Assembly (NCBI GenBank): GCA_029861955.1
Contig: JAOTYK010000013.1
Location: 62,001-126,000 of the forward strand
DNA: 64,000 nt
Origin: Acidobacteriota bacterium
GTDB lineage: Bacteria; Acidobacteriota; Polarisedimenticolia; Polarisedimenticolales; Polarisedimenticolaceae
Direction of reading: 5' to 3'
Position 1 is the stretch's first letter. Each line of letters opens with the position of its first letter. Positions 45,076 through 53,739 of the stretch are shown piece by piece. The translations under genes were made by a program, and so were the position numbers. A model generated the notes under the pieces. It was not told the origin of the DNA, searched no databases, and saw only the letters and a list, made by a program, of their open reading frames with translations.

Positions 45076-45168
45076 CGTTTCGTTACGACACCGTAATCCG
45101 ATGCCGGTTCTCGGCACGTCGGACCTGAACAGCCAAGGGTATTGCAATTAGTCGGCATCGCCGGCCGC

Positions 45169-45184
45169 TGGAACCGATCTTGCT
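45169..45184 (+). promoter_or_regulatory. sigma-54 promoter (-24/-12) of the activator gene
   Basis: TGGAACCGATCTTGCT has GG at 45170-45171 and GC at 45182-45183 with ten bases between, against the consensus TGGCACG-N4-TTGCW. One difference lies in the -24 element (A for C), and the -12 TTGCT is perfect. The ATG is 41 bp further on. Confidence 0.65.
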
Positions 45185-45225
45185 CCTCTCTCACGCGGGG
45201 AAGACGACCAGGGGAGGTCCCAGCC

Positions 45226-46641
<1,416 letters not shown>

Positions 46642-46647
46642 TCGGCG

Positions 46648-46693
46648 TGTCGCGATCCGCGAACCGTGGCGAACGCTGTCGCTATCTCCGACA
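46648..46693. promoter_or_regulatory. two distal 17-bp activator sites upstream of the protease gene
   Basis: TGTCGCGATCCGCGAAC (46648-46664) and TGTCGCTATCTCCGACA (46677-46693) match TGTCGC-N5-GCGACA in most positions. They start just after the activator gene's stop and lie 146-190 bp upstream of the -24 element, a usual enhancer distance. Confidence 0.55.
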
Positions 46694-46756
46694 CCGACTC
46701 TAAGACTCTCTTCCACAGCAAGTTAGCGTAGCGGTCAGACTCGATCGCCTGGTCGG

Positions 46757-46773
46757 TGTGGTGTATCGCGACA
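46757..46773. promoter_or_regulatory. proximal activator half-site upstream of the protease gene
   Basis: TGTGGTGTATCGCGACA keeps a perfect right half GCGACA and a degenerate left half. It lies 66 bp before the -24 element. Confidence 0.4.
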
Positions 46774-46838
46774 CGTTCCGTAGCTCTCTCCACCGTCAAA
46801 ATCGGAAATTCACCTGCGATTCCCCACGCCTCGCGACG

Positions 46839-46854
46839 TGGCATCCCCCTTGCA
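46839..46854 (+). promoter_or_regulatory. sigma-54 promoter of the protease gene
   Basis: TGGCATCCCCCTTGCA matches TGGCACG-N4-TTGCW at all but one or two weakly conserved places: GG at 46840-46841, GC at 46852-46853, ten bases between. The transcript should start near 46865, giving a leader of about 48 nt to the GTG. Confidence 0.82.
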
Positions 46855-46912
46855 ATTGAAGCGGCTGTCCGACGTGGACTGACCCGCGTTCGGTTTGCAA
46901 AAGAGGTGGCAC

Positions 46913-48739
46913 GTGAGAACGTCCACGAACAACAAAAAGCATTTCATGGGCAACGCGGTCGCCGTCGGTGCGTTGACAATCCTCATGTCCGTGTCGGTCG
47001 CTCCGGCACGCCAGGTCATGAAGATCGCGAACGTCAGCGCTGAAGGCGGTGGTAGCTCAATGGTTGTCGTCCAACCTGAGCCCGTCGTCGTCAAGGCCCA
47101 TGACGAGATCCGCCAGGCCGCCCGACTGGACCCCGTCCAGTCGATGCGTGTCATCGTCTCCTACAGCAGTGAGAGCGGTGATGCCGAGTTGGCCCGACTC
47201 GAGACCCTCGGCGGCTCAGACATCCAACGGATGCCCAGAGTCAACGGCTATGCCGTCACGCTGACCGCCGCCGCCGCGGGATCTCTTGCGACGGATTCCG
47301 GTGTCCTGTGGGTGACCCCGGATGGGCAGCTGCGGGCATCTCTCGATGTCGGCGTCCCGTCCATGGGTTCCGAATCCGACTCTCCGCTTCGCAACGACAC
47401 TCCGTATCGCGGAGCCGGTGTGGGTGTGGCGATCCTGGATAGCGGCGTCAACCCGCATCCCGATCTCGCCGGCCGCATCGTCGCTACCGTCGATCTCAGC
47501 GATTATGAGGGGTTCGACCCGCGCGACGCGCCGCTGGACGAGTCGTTCGAAGGCTTCGTCAGTGCCGGGAACACCTACGACATGAACACGATCGGCGAAC
47601 CAGACAACCAGGCCGTGATGATGGAGCAAACCACGCAGAGTGGCAGTGCTCCTGCGCCGTCACCCGACCCGGTGGTCGGCCCGGACCTCTTCGGTCACGG
47701 CACCCACGTGGCCGGCATCGTCGCCGGTGACGGCAGCCAGTCCGGCGGCCAGTTCGTCGGTGTCGCTCCGGAAGCCAACATCATTGACGTCAAGGTCCTC
47801 GACGACGAGGGTCTCGGCACGGTCTCCAACGTGATCGCAGGTCTCGAGTGGGTCATCGATCACAAAGAGACCTACAACATCCGCGTGGTCGTCATGTCCC
47901 TCGGCAAACCGATCTTCGAGAAGGCCGAGCTGGATCCGCTGGTGTTGGCCACGGTTCGTGCATGGGACGCCGGCATCGCCGTGTTGACCTCCGCCGGAAA
48001 TTTTGGCAACAACGGTCACCTTACGATCACGAGCCCCGGCAACGCCCGGGAGATCATCACCGTCGGTTCTCTGACCGACTGGAACACCCTGGTCCTCGGT
48101 GACGACGCCGTCTCGACGTACTCGTCTCGCGGTCCGACCTTCCTCGACCACGTCCTCAAGCCGGATGTGATCGCGCCTGGTAACCGCATCGTCTCTCTGA
48201 GAACACCGGGCTCCGGGCTCGAGCAAGTGCTTCCCGACAACGTGGTCGCCGCCGCCGGTGAGAGCGCGGGAACCGCCAGCTACTTCGAGCTGTCCGGCAC
48301 CAGCATGGCGACGCCGATGGCCGCCGGCCTGGCCGCCATCATGATCGACAAGGACCCATCGCTGAACCCCGCCACGATCAAGGCGCGACTCATGGCAACC
48401 GCCCGCAAGAAGATCGACCGAAGCCCGTTCGCTCAGGGTTCGGGTTCGGTGGTCCTACAGGACGCCCTGATGTCGAAGCTCGAGATCGATCGTGCTCCGT
48501 CGCCGACCGTCTACCGCGACAAGGATGTTCCCGGTCTGTTCTACATCGACGACATCGGTCGACTGTGGGGGGACACCCTGCTGTGGTCCGACACGCTGCT
48601 GTGGTCCGACACCCTACTGTGGTCCGACACGCTGCTGTGGTCCGACACGCTGCTGTGGTCCGACACGCTGCTGTGGTCCGACACGCTGCTGTGGTCCGAC
48701 ACGCTGCTGTGGTCCGACACCCTGCTTTGGTCTGACTGA
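46913..48739 (+). CDS. secreted subtilisin-like serine protease (S8) with nine C-terminal DTLLWS repeats
   Basis: 608-residue S8 protease. A signal peptide (KHFMGNAVAVGALTILMSVS, then APA) leads to a prodomain (MRVIVSYSSESGDAELARLE) and the catalytic domain. The triad is Asp176 in VAILDSGVNPHPD, His262 in FGHGTHVAGIVAG and Ser464 in LSGTSMATPMAAGLA. A linker ends in YIDDIGRLWG, then DTLLWS is repeated nine times to the C-terminus. GTG 46913 has agagg six bases before it; TTG 46895 is weaker. The gene follows a sigma-54 promoter and sits between the activator and kinase genes. A terminator follows it. The target protein is unknown. Confidence 0.93.
   Translation: MRTSTNNKKHFMGNAVAVGALTILMSVSVAPARQVMKIANVSAEGGGSSMVVVQPEPVVVKAHDEIRQAARLDPVQSMRVIVSYSSESGDAELARLETLGGSDIQRMPRVNGYAVTLTAAAAGSLATDSGVLWVTPDGQLRASLDVGVPSMGSESDSPLRNDTPYRGAGVGVAILDSGVNPHPDLAGRIVATVDLSDYEGFDPRDAPLDESFEGFVSAGNTYDMNTIGEPDNQAVMMEQTTQSGSAPAPSPDPVVGPDLFGHGTHVAGIVAGDGSQSGGQFVGVAPEANIIDVKVLDDEGLGTVSNVIAGLEWVIDHKETYNIRVVVMSLGKPIFEKAELDPLVLATVRAWDAGIAVLTSAGNFGNNGHLTITSPGNAREIITVGSLTDWNTLVLGDDAVSTYSSRGPTFLDHVLKPDVIAPGNRIVSLRTPGSGLEQVLPDNVVAAAGESAGTASYFELSGTSMATPMAAGLAAIMIDKDPSLNPATIKARLMATARKKIDRSPFAQGSGSVVLQDALMSKLEIDRAPSPTVYRDKDVPGLFYIDDIGRLWGDTLLWSDTLLWSDTLLWSDTLLWSDTLLWSDTLLWSDTLLWSDTLLWSDTLLWSD
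48572..48733 (+). repeat. nine tandem 18-bp repeats encoding DTLLWS
   Basis: Nine direct copies of gacacgctgctgtggtcc or near-identical variants, 162 bp with no spacer, in frame at the 3' end of the protease gene. Repeats 2 and 4-8 are identical; repeats 1, 3 and 9 differ at synonymous positions. The final GAC-TGA follows directly. The low divergence indicates recent expansion or homogenisation. Confidence 0.96.
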
Positions 48740-48768
48740 CCCTTTTTCCCCAGCCCCCTTCTGTGTCA

Positions 48769-48809
48769 GAGGAGCGTCTCTTCCCCCGGGAGGCGCTCCT
48801 CATTTTTTT
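48769..48809 (+). terminator. rho-independent terminator after the protease gene
   Basis: gaggagcg (48769-48776) pairs with cgctcctc (48794-48801), with further ctc/gag pairing inside, followed by attttttt. It ends the protease transcript 30 bp after the stop codon. Confidence 0.85.
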
Positions 48810-48885
48810 GCCCCGACACCGGGCCAATACCGCCCCCAACCGCCGGAAACGTGCATTCGCGATGGCGGGAACCTAGGTTTCCCGG

Positions 48886-50076
48886 GTGAATCCTCCCGAA
48901 GCCAGACTACCCGAATCCCAGGGGGCGGGGTCCCGCGGTCGCATGCTGGTCGTCGATGACGATCCGCGTAGCCGACGGCTCCTCGAGAGCTATCTCCTCG
49001 CCGAGGGCTACGACGTCATGACGGCGGAGGGTGGGCAGCAGGGACTCGATCGGATTCGTGAGCAACTGCCCGATGTAGTCCTCCTGGACGTCATGATGCC
49101 GGGGATGACCGGCTATCAGGTCTGCGAGCAGATCAAGTCGGAGCCCCGCACCCGGATGTGCCAGGTGATGCTGGTCACTGCCCTGGACAGCACACCGGAG
49201 AAGGTCGAGGGGTTGGACGTCGGTGCCGACGACTACCTCGCCAAGCCCGTTCGGCGCGATGAGTTTCTCGCCAAGGTTCGCGCGTTGATGCGCGTGCGCG
49301 AACTGCTGGGCGATCTTCAGTCGGCCAAGGAAGAGCTGGCGAATCGCAACGAAGAGTTACAACTGAAGAAGACGCTGGCCCAGTCTCTGGTCCACGATCT
49401 CAAGAGCCCGCTGGCCGCGATCCTCGGTAACCTGGATCTGCTGGAGAGCCGTCAGGCGGAGGGGCTCGAGAAGATGATCGCGCGAAGTAAGACCGGTGCC
49501 CAACGCATGTTGAAGATGATCCTCAATCTGCTCGATGTAGAGGGGCTGGAGCAGGGTCAACTGACGCCGACCGTGGAGCGCTGCGATCTGAATGCGATCC
49601 TGACGGCCGTCATGGAAGAGGCCCAGGTTGGCGCGATCCAGCAGGAGGTTCGTCTGGAGAAGTCGGCCGACATCCCGTTGATGGTGGTCCTGGATCCCGT
49701 CCTGATCCGACGCGTCTTCGACAATCTGATGGCCAACGCGGTGACCCACTCTCCGCGAGGGGGCACGGTCACGATCGATATTCAGCCGGGGCGTGACGAG
49801 CTGCAGGTCAGTGTGACCGACGATGGCTCGGGAGTCCCCGAGGACTTTCGCGAGATGGTCTTCGAAAAATACGCTCAACTGGACGCCCGTCGATCCGGGG
49901 TCTCCAACAACCGCGGGCTGGGTCTGACGTTCTGTCGGCTTGCGGTGTTGGCACACGGTGGACAGGTTCGAGTCGATCCGACCGATGGGCGGGGTGCCCG
50001 GTTTGTCGTCACGCTTCCGACCTGTCTGCCGGTTCCGGCGGCCTTGACCCACGAGACGCTCTTCAGTCGCAACTAA
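48886..50076 (+). CDS. receiver-histidine kinase fusion (soluble), paralogue 1
   Basis: 396-residue signalling protein with an N-terminal receiver and C-terminal kinase. Receiver: MLVVDDDPRSRRLLESYLLA, phospho-Asp68 in VVLLDVMMPGMTG, and Lys in DDYLAKPVRRDEF. A short coiled coil (EELANRNEELQLKKTLAQ) leads to HisKA with His170 in SLVHDLKSPLAAILGNLDLL. The HATPase has FDNLMANAVTHSPRGG, DDGSGVPED and NRGLGLTFCRLAV. No membrane segment is visible. GTG start 76 bp after the terminator. Similar in order and sequence to the gene at 50357, so probably a tandem duplication. I see no sigma-54 promoter of its own. Confidence 0.9.
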   Translation: MNPPEARLPESQGAGSRGRMLVVDDDPRSRRLLESYLLAEGYDVMTAEGGQQGLDRIREQLPDVVLLDVMMPGMTGYQVCEQIKSEPRTRMCQVMLVTALDSTPEKVEGLDVGADDYLAKPVRRDEFLAKVRALMRVRELLGDLQSAKEELANRNEELQLKKTLAQSLVHDLKSPLAAILGNLDLLESRQAEGLEKMIARSKTGAQRMLKMILNLLDVEGLEQGQLTPTVERCDLNAILTAVMEEAQVGAIQQEVRLEKSADIPLMVVLDPVLIRRVFDNLMANAVTHSPRGGTVTIDIQPGRDELQVSVTDDGSGVPEDFREMVFEKYAQLDARRSGVSNNRGLGLTFCRLAVLAHGGQVRVDPTDGRGARFVVTLPTCLPVPAALTHETLFSRN

Positions 50077-50077
50077 C

Positions 50078-50115
50078 TGTCGGCGTCTTCGACACCCCTG
50101 TCGCAATCCGCGACA
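50078..50115. promoter_or_regulatory. two distal 17-bp activator sites upstream of receiver-kinase 2
   Basis: TGTCGGCGTCTTCGACA (50078-50094) and TGTCGCAATCCGCGACA (50099-50115), centres 21 bp apart, two helical turns. The second is the best copy of the palindrome in the window. They begin one base after the previous gene's stop and lie about 120 bp before the -24 element. Confidence 0.65.
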
Positions 50116-50178
50116 CTCCCAAAAAACGCAGTTCCGACACGTCGTTGACGCGTTACGCGCCGATCTCCGGCAAGCGAC

Positions 50179-50195
50179 TGTCGCGAATCCCGTCA
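50179..50195. promoter_or_regulatory. proximal activator site upstream of receiver-kinase 2
   Basis: TGTCGCGAATCCCGTCA keeps a perfect left half and four of six right-half bases. It ends 39 bp before the -24 element. Confidence 0.4.
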
Positions 50196-50234
50196 CGTAG
50201 CCGCCAGAGACTCGTCGTTTCAGGGACAACGGTT

Positions 50235-50250
50235 CGGCACGGACCTTGCG
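50235..50250 (+). promoter_or_regulatory. sigma-54 promoter of receiver-kinase 2
   Basis: CGGCACGGACCTTGCG has GG at 50236-50237 and GC at 50248-50249 with ten bases between. The -24 GGCACG and -12 CTTGC are near-perfect. The leader to the ATG at 50357 is about 95 nt. Confidence 0.75.
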
Positions 50251-50356
50251 ATGAAGCTCCCCGTGAGGAGTCTCATCATGAATCGATCGGGCAAACGCAG
50301 AGACCGGCCATGGCTTATCGCGATGTCGATGTTGCCGGCCGTGGACGGAGACTGAG

Positions 50357-51496
50357 ATGGCGACGACTACCGCCCATCTGCTCGTCGTTGACGATGACCC
50401 CCGTAACCGCCGACTGCTGGTGGGCATGTTGGAGCCCGAAGGCTATCGGGTGACCTGTGCCGAGTCCGGAGAACAGGCGATCGCGTTGACCCGCGAACTG
50501 GGCCCCGATGTGCTGCTGCTCGATGTGACCATGCCGGGCATGGATGGGATCGAGGCCTGTCGTCGGATCAAGGCGGATCCCGCCAATGCCGGCCGCCAGG
50601 TGATGATCGTCACCGCCCTCGACCATTCGGATGCCAAGGTGACCGGACTGGACGCCGGTGCCGATGACTACCTTCCCAAGCCGCTCCGTCGTGAGGAGCT
50701 ACTGGCCCGGGTGCGGGCTCTGCTACGCGCCCGCCGGCTGTACTGCGAGCTTGAAGCGGCCCGTGCTCAACTGACCCTCCGCAACGAGGAGCTGGAACTC
50801 AAACGGACCCTGGCACAGTCTCTGGTCCACGATCTAAAGAATCCGCTGACGGCGATCATGGGCAACCTGGATCTGATGGCCCGGGTCGGTCCCGAGAGCT
50901 GCGAGCACACCGTCGCGCGAGCGCGGGAGAGCGCAAACAGAATGCGTCTGCTGATCCTGGATCTCCTCGATATCGAGCGGATGGAGTGCGGGAATCTGCG
51001 CCCCACGCGAAGCTCGATGGACGTGCTCGAGCTTCTGGAGCAGACCGTCGAGGGTATTCGTGTCTCCGCTGCGCGGGACGAAATCGAACTCGTGGTCGAG
51101 GGCGAAGACTCGGTTCCAATGGACGCCGATGCTTCCTTGCTCCGACGGGTGGCCGAGAACCTGATCGCGAACGCCGTCCGGCACTCGCCCCGAGGTGGGG
51201 TCGTGACCGTGAAGGTCTCCCGTCGTGCCGATCGTGTCGATATCAGCGTGGCCGACCAGGGCCACGGCATACCCGAGGAGATACGGGAGCGGGTCTTCGA
51301 GAAGTACTTCGTCGCCGACCAGTCGAACTCGGCAGCCCGGGAAGAGAACCGTGGCCTCGGGCTGACCTTCTGCCAGCTGGCCGTCGAGGCCCACGGCGGA
51401 TCGATCTGTGTCGAATCTTCCTCCGAGGGGGGCGCGCTGTTTCGCGCCACCCTGCCGTGGGGTGGCTGTCAACCCGCAACCCTTGTCACCGCCTGA
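50357..51496 (+). CDS. receiver-histidine kinase fusion (soluble), paralogue 2
   Basis: 379-residue protein built like the gene before it. Receiver: LLVVDDDPRNRRLLVGMLEP, phospho-Asp56 in VLLLDVTMPGMDG, and YLPKPLRREELLARVRALLR. HisKA carries His158 in TLAQSLVHDLKNPLTAIMGN. HATPase: AENLIANAVRHSPRGG, DQGHGIPEEIRERVFEKY and NRGLGLTFCQLAVEAHGG. Its promoter is sigma-54 type with palindromic upstream sites. It could receive phosphate on Asp56, pass it from His158, or both; the direction is not shown by sequence. Confidence 0.92.
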   Translation: MATTTAHLLVVDDDPRNRRLLVGMLEPEGYRVTCAESGEQAIALTRELGPDVLLLDVTMPGMDGIEACRRIKADPANAGRQVMIVTALDHSDAKVTGLDAGADDYLPKPLRREELLARVRALLRARRLYCELEAARAQLTLRNEELELKRTLAQSLVHDLKNPLTAIMGNLDLMARVGPESCEHTVARARESANRMRLLILDLLDIERMECGNLRPTRSSMDVLELLEQTVEGIRVSAARDEIELVVEGEDSVPMDADASLLRRVAENLIANAVRHSPRGGVVTVKVSRRADRVDISVADQGHGIPEEIRERVFEKYFVADQSNSAAREENRGLGLTFCQLAVEAHGGSICVESSSEGGALFRATLPWGGCQPATLVTA

Positions 51497-51497
51497 C

Positions 51498-51536
51498 TGT
51501 CGGCGGATGCGACACACCGTGTAGCGATGCGCGACA
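51498..51536. promoter_or_regulatory. two distal 17-bp activator sites upstream of the hybrid kinase gene
   Basis: TGTCGGCGGATGCGACA (51498-51514) and TGTAGCGATGCGCGACA (51520-51536), centres 22 bp apart. Both have a perfect GCGACA right half. They start one base after the previous stop codon, as at 50078. Confidence 0.62.
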
Positions 51537-51600
51537 TCCCACCAAATTCCCTCCCCGGACAGGTGTTCGGGTGCCGATGGCGTTTAAGGGAGCCACGGCG

Positions 51601-51617
51601 TGTCGGACATACCGACA
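51601..51617. promoter_or_regulatory. proximal palindromic activator site upstream of the hybrid kinase gene
   Basis: TGTCGGACATACCGACA is a perfect inverted repeat with 6-bp arms and a 5-bp centre, extended by GCG/CGC outside. It lies about 78 bp before the -24 element. Confidence 0.6.
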
Positions 51618-51694
51618 CGCCCCCGAACCGTTGGCGGGGTTCGTTTTCGGGGAAAGGGCGGTTTTTTGAAGGATCTGCGCTGAAGTGCGTATTC

Positions 51695-51710
51695 CGGCCC
51701 GCGGATTGCA
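51695..51710 (+). promoter_or_regulatory. sigma-54 promoter of the hybrid kinase gene
   Basis: CGGCCCGCGGATTGCA has GG at 51696-51697 and GC at 51708-51709, ten bases between. The -12 ATTGCA is perfect, while the -24 has two differences. The leader to the ATG is about 50 nt. Confidence 0.6.
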
Positions 51711-51771
51711 ATAGACAGGCTCCGAAGGCCGATGCACAAGACGCGTCGGTCGGTCTCGGGAGGCAAGAACC

Positions 51772-53739
51772 ATGAACAAGCGACCGATCGTCGGTTTCGT
51801 GGTCCTGACCGTATTCGCTGCCGTCCTCTCCGTGCTGTCGATCTGGACTCCGTTGACCGGCGACACCTGGATGGGCACGTTCCTGCTGGCGACGCTGGTC
51901 GCACTGGCCGGTGCCACGCCGGTCCGACTCCCGGGGATCAAGACATCGGTCTCCGCGACCGACCCGTTTGTCTTCACGGCCCTGGCGGCCTACGGCCCGC
52001 TGTCGGCCTGCGTGGTCGCCGCCGCCGGCGTCCTCGGAAGTGTGCTTCGCCGAACAGGCCGCAACTCGATGCGGTTGACGTTCAATCTCGCCAACGTCGT
52101 TCTCTCCAGCGCCATCGCCGGACACGTCTTCGTGGCCATGGGTGGTGCGGACATCGACGGCGTCCTGGTACGAGTCTGGCCGCTGATCCTCGCGACGACC
52201 GTCTACTTCATGTTGAACACCCTTCTGGTCTCGGGCGTGATTGTCCTGCAGACGGGCAAGAAGTTCTTCCCGACCTGGTCCCAGTCCGGCCTCTGGACGG
52301 CCGTCTCCGCCTATGCCGGCCTGACGCTCGCAGCGGGCCTCCTGTGGTTGCTGGATCTGATCGGGCCGTCCGGGCTCGCGCTTGGGATTCCGCCGTGTTG
52401 GCTGTTGGCTGCCTTCTATCGTTCGCACAAGGAGCGACAGGAAGAACAGTCGCGACGCATCGAGCAGGTCGAGGACCTCAACGTCGCGCTAGAGGACAAG
52501 GTCGACGAGCGGACCCGCGAACTGCAAGAAGCCGTGGCTCAGATCGAGTCGCGGAACGATCAGCTCAAGAACGCCAACGTCGGTCTGATCAATGCCAACC
52601 GCGCCAAGAGCGAGTTCCTGGCCAACGTGTCCCACGAGCTGCGTACTCCGCTGAATGCGATCATCGGGTTCTCGGAGCTCCTTCGCGAGAAGAGCTTCGG
52701 CGATCTGAACGGTCAGCAATCCGAATTCGTATCGGATATCCACGACAGCGGAGAGCATCTACTCAGCCTGATCAATGACATCCTCGACCTCTCCAAGATC
52801 GAGGCCGGTCGGATGGAACTTCACAAGGAACCGGTCGAGGTCGGGCGCGCGATCCGCGAGGCTGCGGCCATGCTTCACCCGCAGGCGGCCAAGTGTGGTC
52901 TCGAGCTGGGTGTTACCTGCGAGAACGAGTCTGACATCGCGCTCCTGGATGCGGGCCTGTTCCGTCAGGTCTTCGTCAATCTGCTAAGCAACGCCGTAAA
53001 ATTCACACCGGCGGGTGGTCGAGTCGAGATCGGTGCCCGTCGCGACGGCGATGATCTGCTGGTTCACGTCTCCGATACCGGGATCGGCATCCCGAAGGAG
53101 CATGTCGAACGGATCTTCAACGAGTTCTACCAGGTGGATGGCTCCTACTCGAGGCAATTCGAGGGGACGGGTCTTGGCCTGGCCCTCGTGCGCCGGATGG
53201 TGCAACTCCAGGGTGGTGACATCCGCGCCGAGTCGACCCCGGGCGAGGGTTCGCGATTCGAGATTCGCTTCCAGGCCTGTATGCAACAGTCCGTATCCAA
53301 GCCTGCGGTCCAGGACGAGATGACCCTGGTGGCGACCCTGCCGGCCCTCGATGGCTCGCAGCGAGCCGTCCTGATCGTCGAAGACAACCCGACCAACCGA
53401 AAGCTCACACGCAATATCCTGACGAACCATGGCTATGAGGTTCTCGAGGCGAAGACCGGCGAAGAGGCGCTTGACGTGCTCTCGACGCGGACACCGGATC
53501 TGGTCTTGATGGATCTTCAATTGCCGGGCATGGACGGTCTTGAGACGACACGACGTTTACGACAGAATCCGCGTACGGCCGATCTGCAGATCGTCGCGTT
53601 GACGGCTCACGCAAAGGCCGTCGACGAGACTCGTGCGCGGGCCGCCGGTTGTGATGGGTACATCACGAAGCCGATTCGTCTCTCGCAATTTCCGACCGAG
53701 ATTCAGTCGTACCTGCGGGACGAGGCCGTCAGCTGCTAG
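51772..53739 (+). CDS. membrane-bound hybrid sensor histidine kinase
   Basis: 655-residue kinase. About six helices fill residues 8-215, with the loop IKTSVSATDPFVFTALAAYG, a MASE-like integral sensor. A coiled coil spans about 222-280 (rich in EERQEEQ and QIESRNDQLKN). HisKA has His288 in FLANVSHELRTPLNAIIGFS. HATPase: NLLSNAVKFTPAGG, DTGIGIPKEHVERIF and GTGLGLALVRRMV. A C-terminal receiver starts VLIVEDNPTNRKLTRNI and has phospho-Asp581 in LVLMDLQLPGMDG. Atg 51772 after ggaggcaagaac. Its sigma-54 promoter and palindromes link it to the activator, and it is a good candidate for the cognate kinase. Confidence 0.92.
   Translation: MNKRPIVGFVVLTVFAAVLSVLSIWTPLTGDTWMGTFLLATLVALAGATPVRLPGIKTSVSATDPFVFTALAAYGPLSACVVAAAGVLGSVLRRTGRNSMRLTFNLANVVLSSAIAGHVFVAMGGADIDGVLVRVWPLILATTVYFMLNTLLVSGVIVLQTGKKFFPTWSQSGLWTAVSAYAGLTLAAGLLWLLDLIGPSGLALGIPPCWLLAAFYRSHKERQEEQSRRIEQVEDLNVALEDKVDERTRELQEAVAQIESRNDQLKNANVGLINANRAKSEFLANVSHELRTPLNAIIGFSELLREKSFGDLNGQQSEFVSDIHDSGEHLLSLINDILDLSKIEAGRMELHKEPVEVGRAIREAAAMLHPQAAKCGLELGVTCENESDIALLDAGLFRQVFVNLLSNAVKFTPAGGRVEIGARRDGDDLLVHVSDTGIGIPKEHVERIFNEFYQVDGSYSRQFEGTGLGLALVRRMVQLQGGDIRAESTPGEGSRFEIRFQACMQQSVSKPAVQDEMTLVATLPALDGSQRAVLIVEDNPTNRKLTRNILTNHGYEVLEAKTGEEALDVLSTRTPDLVLMDLQLPGMDGLETTRRLRQNPRTADLQIVALTAHAKAVDETRARAAGCDGYITKPIRLSQFPTEIQSYLRDEAVSC

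Noticed and set aside
48572-48733. Possible CRISPR array or non-coding satellite
   Set aside because: The unit is 18 bp with no spacers and encodes exact hexapeptides in frame to the protease stop codon.
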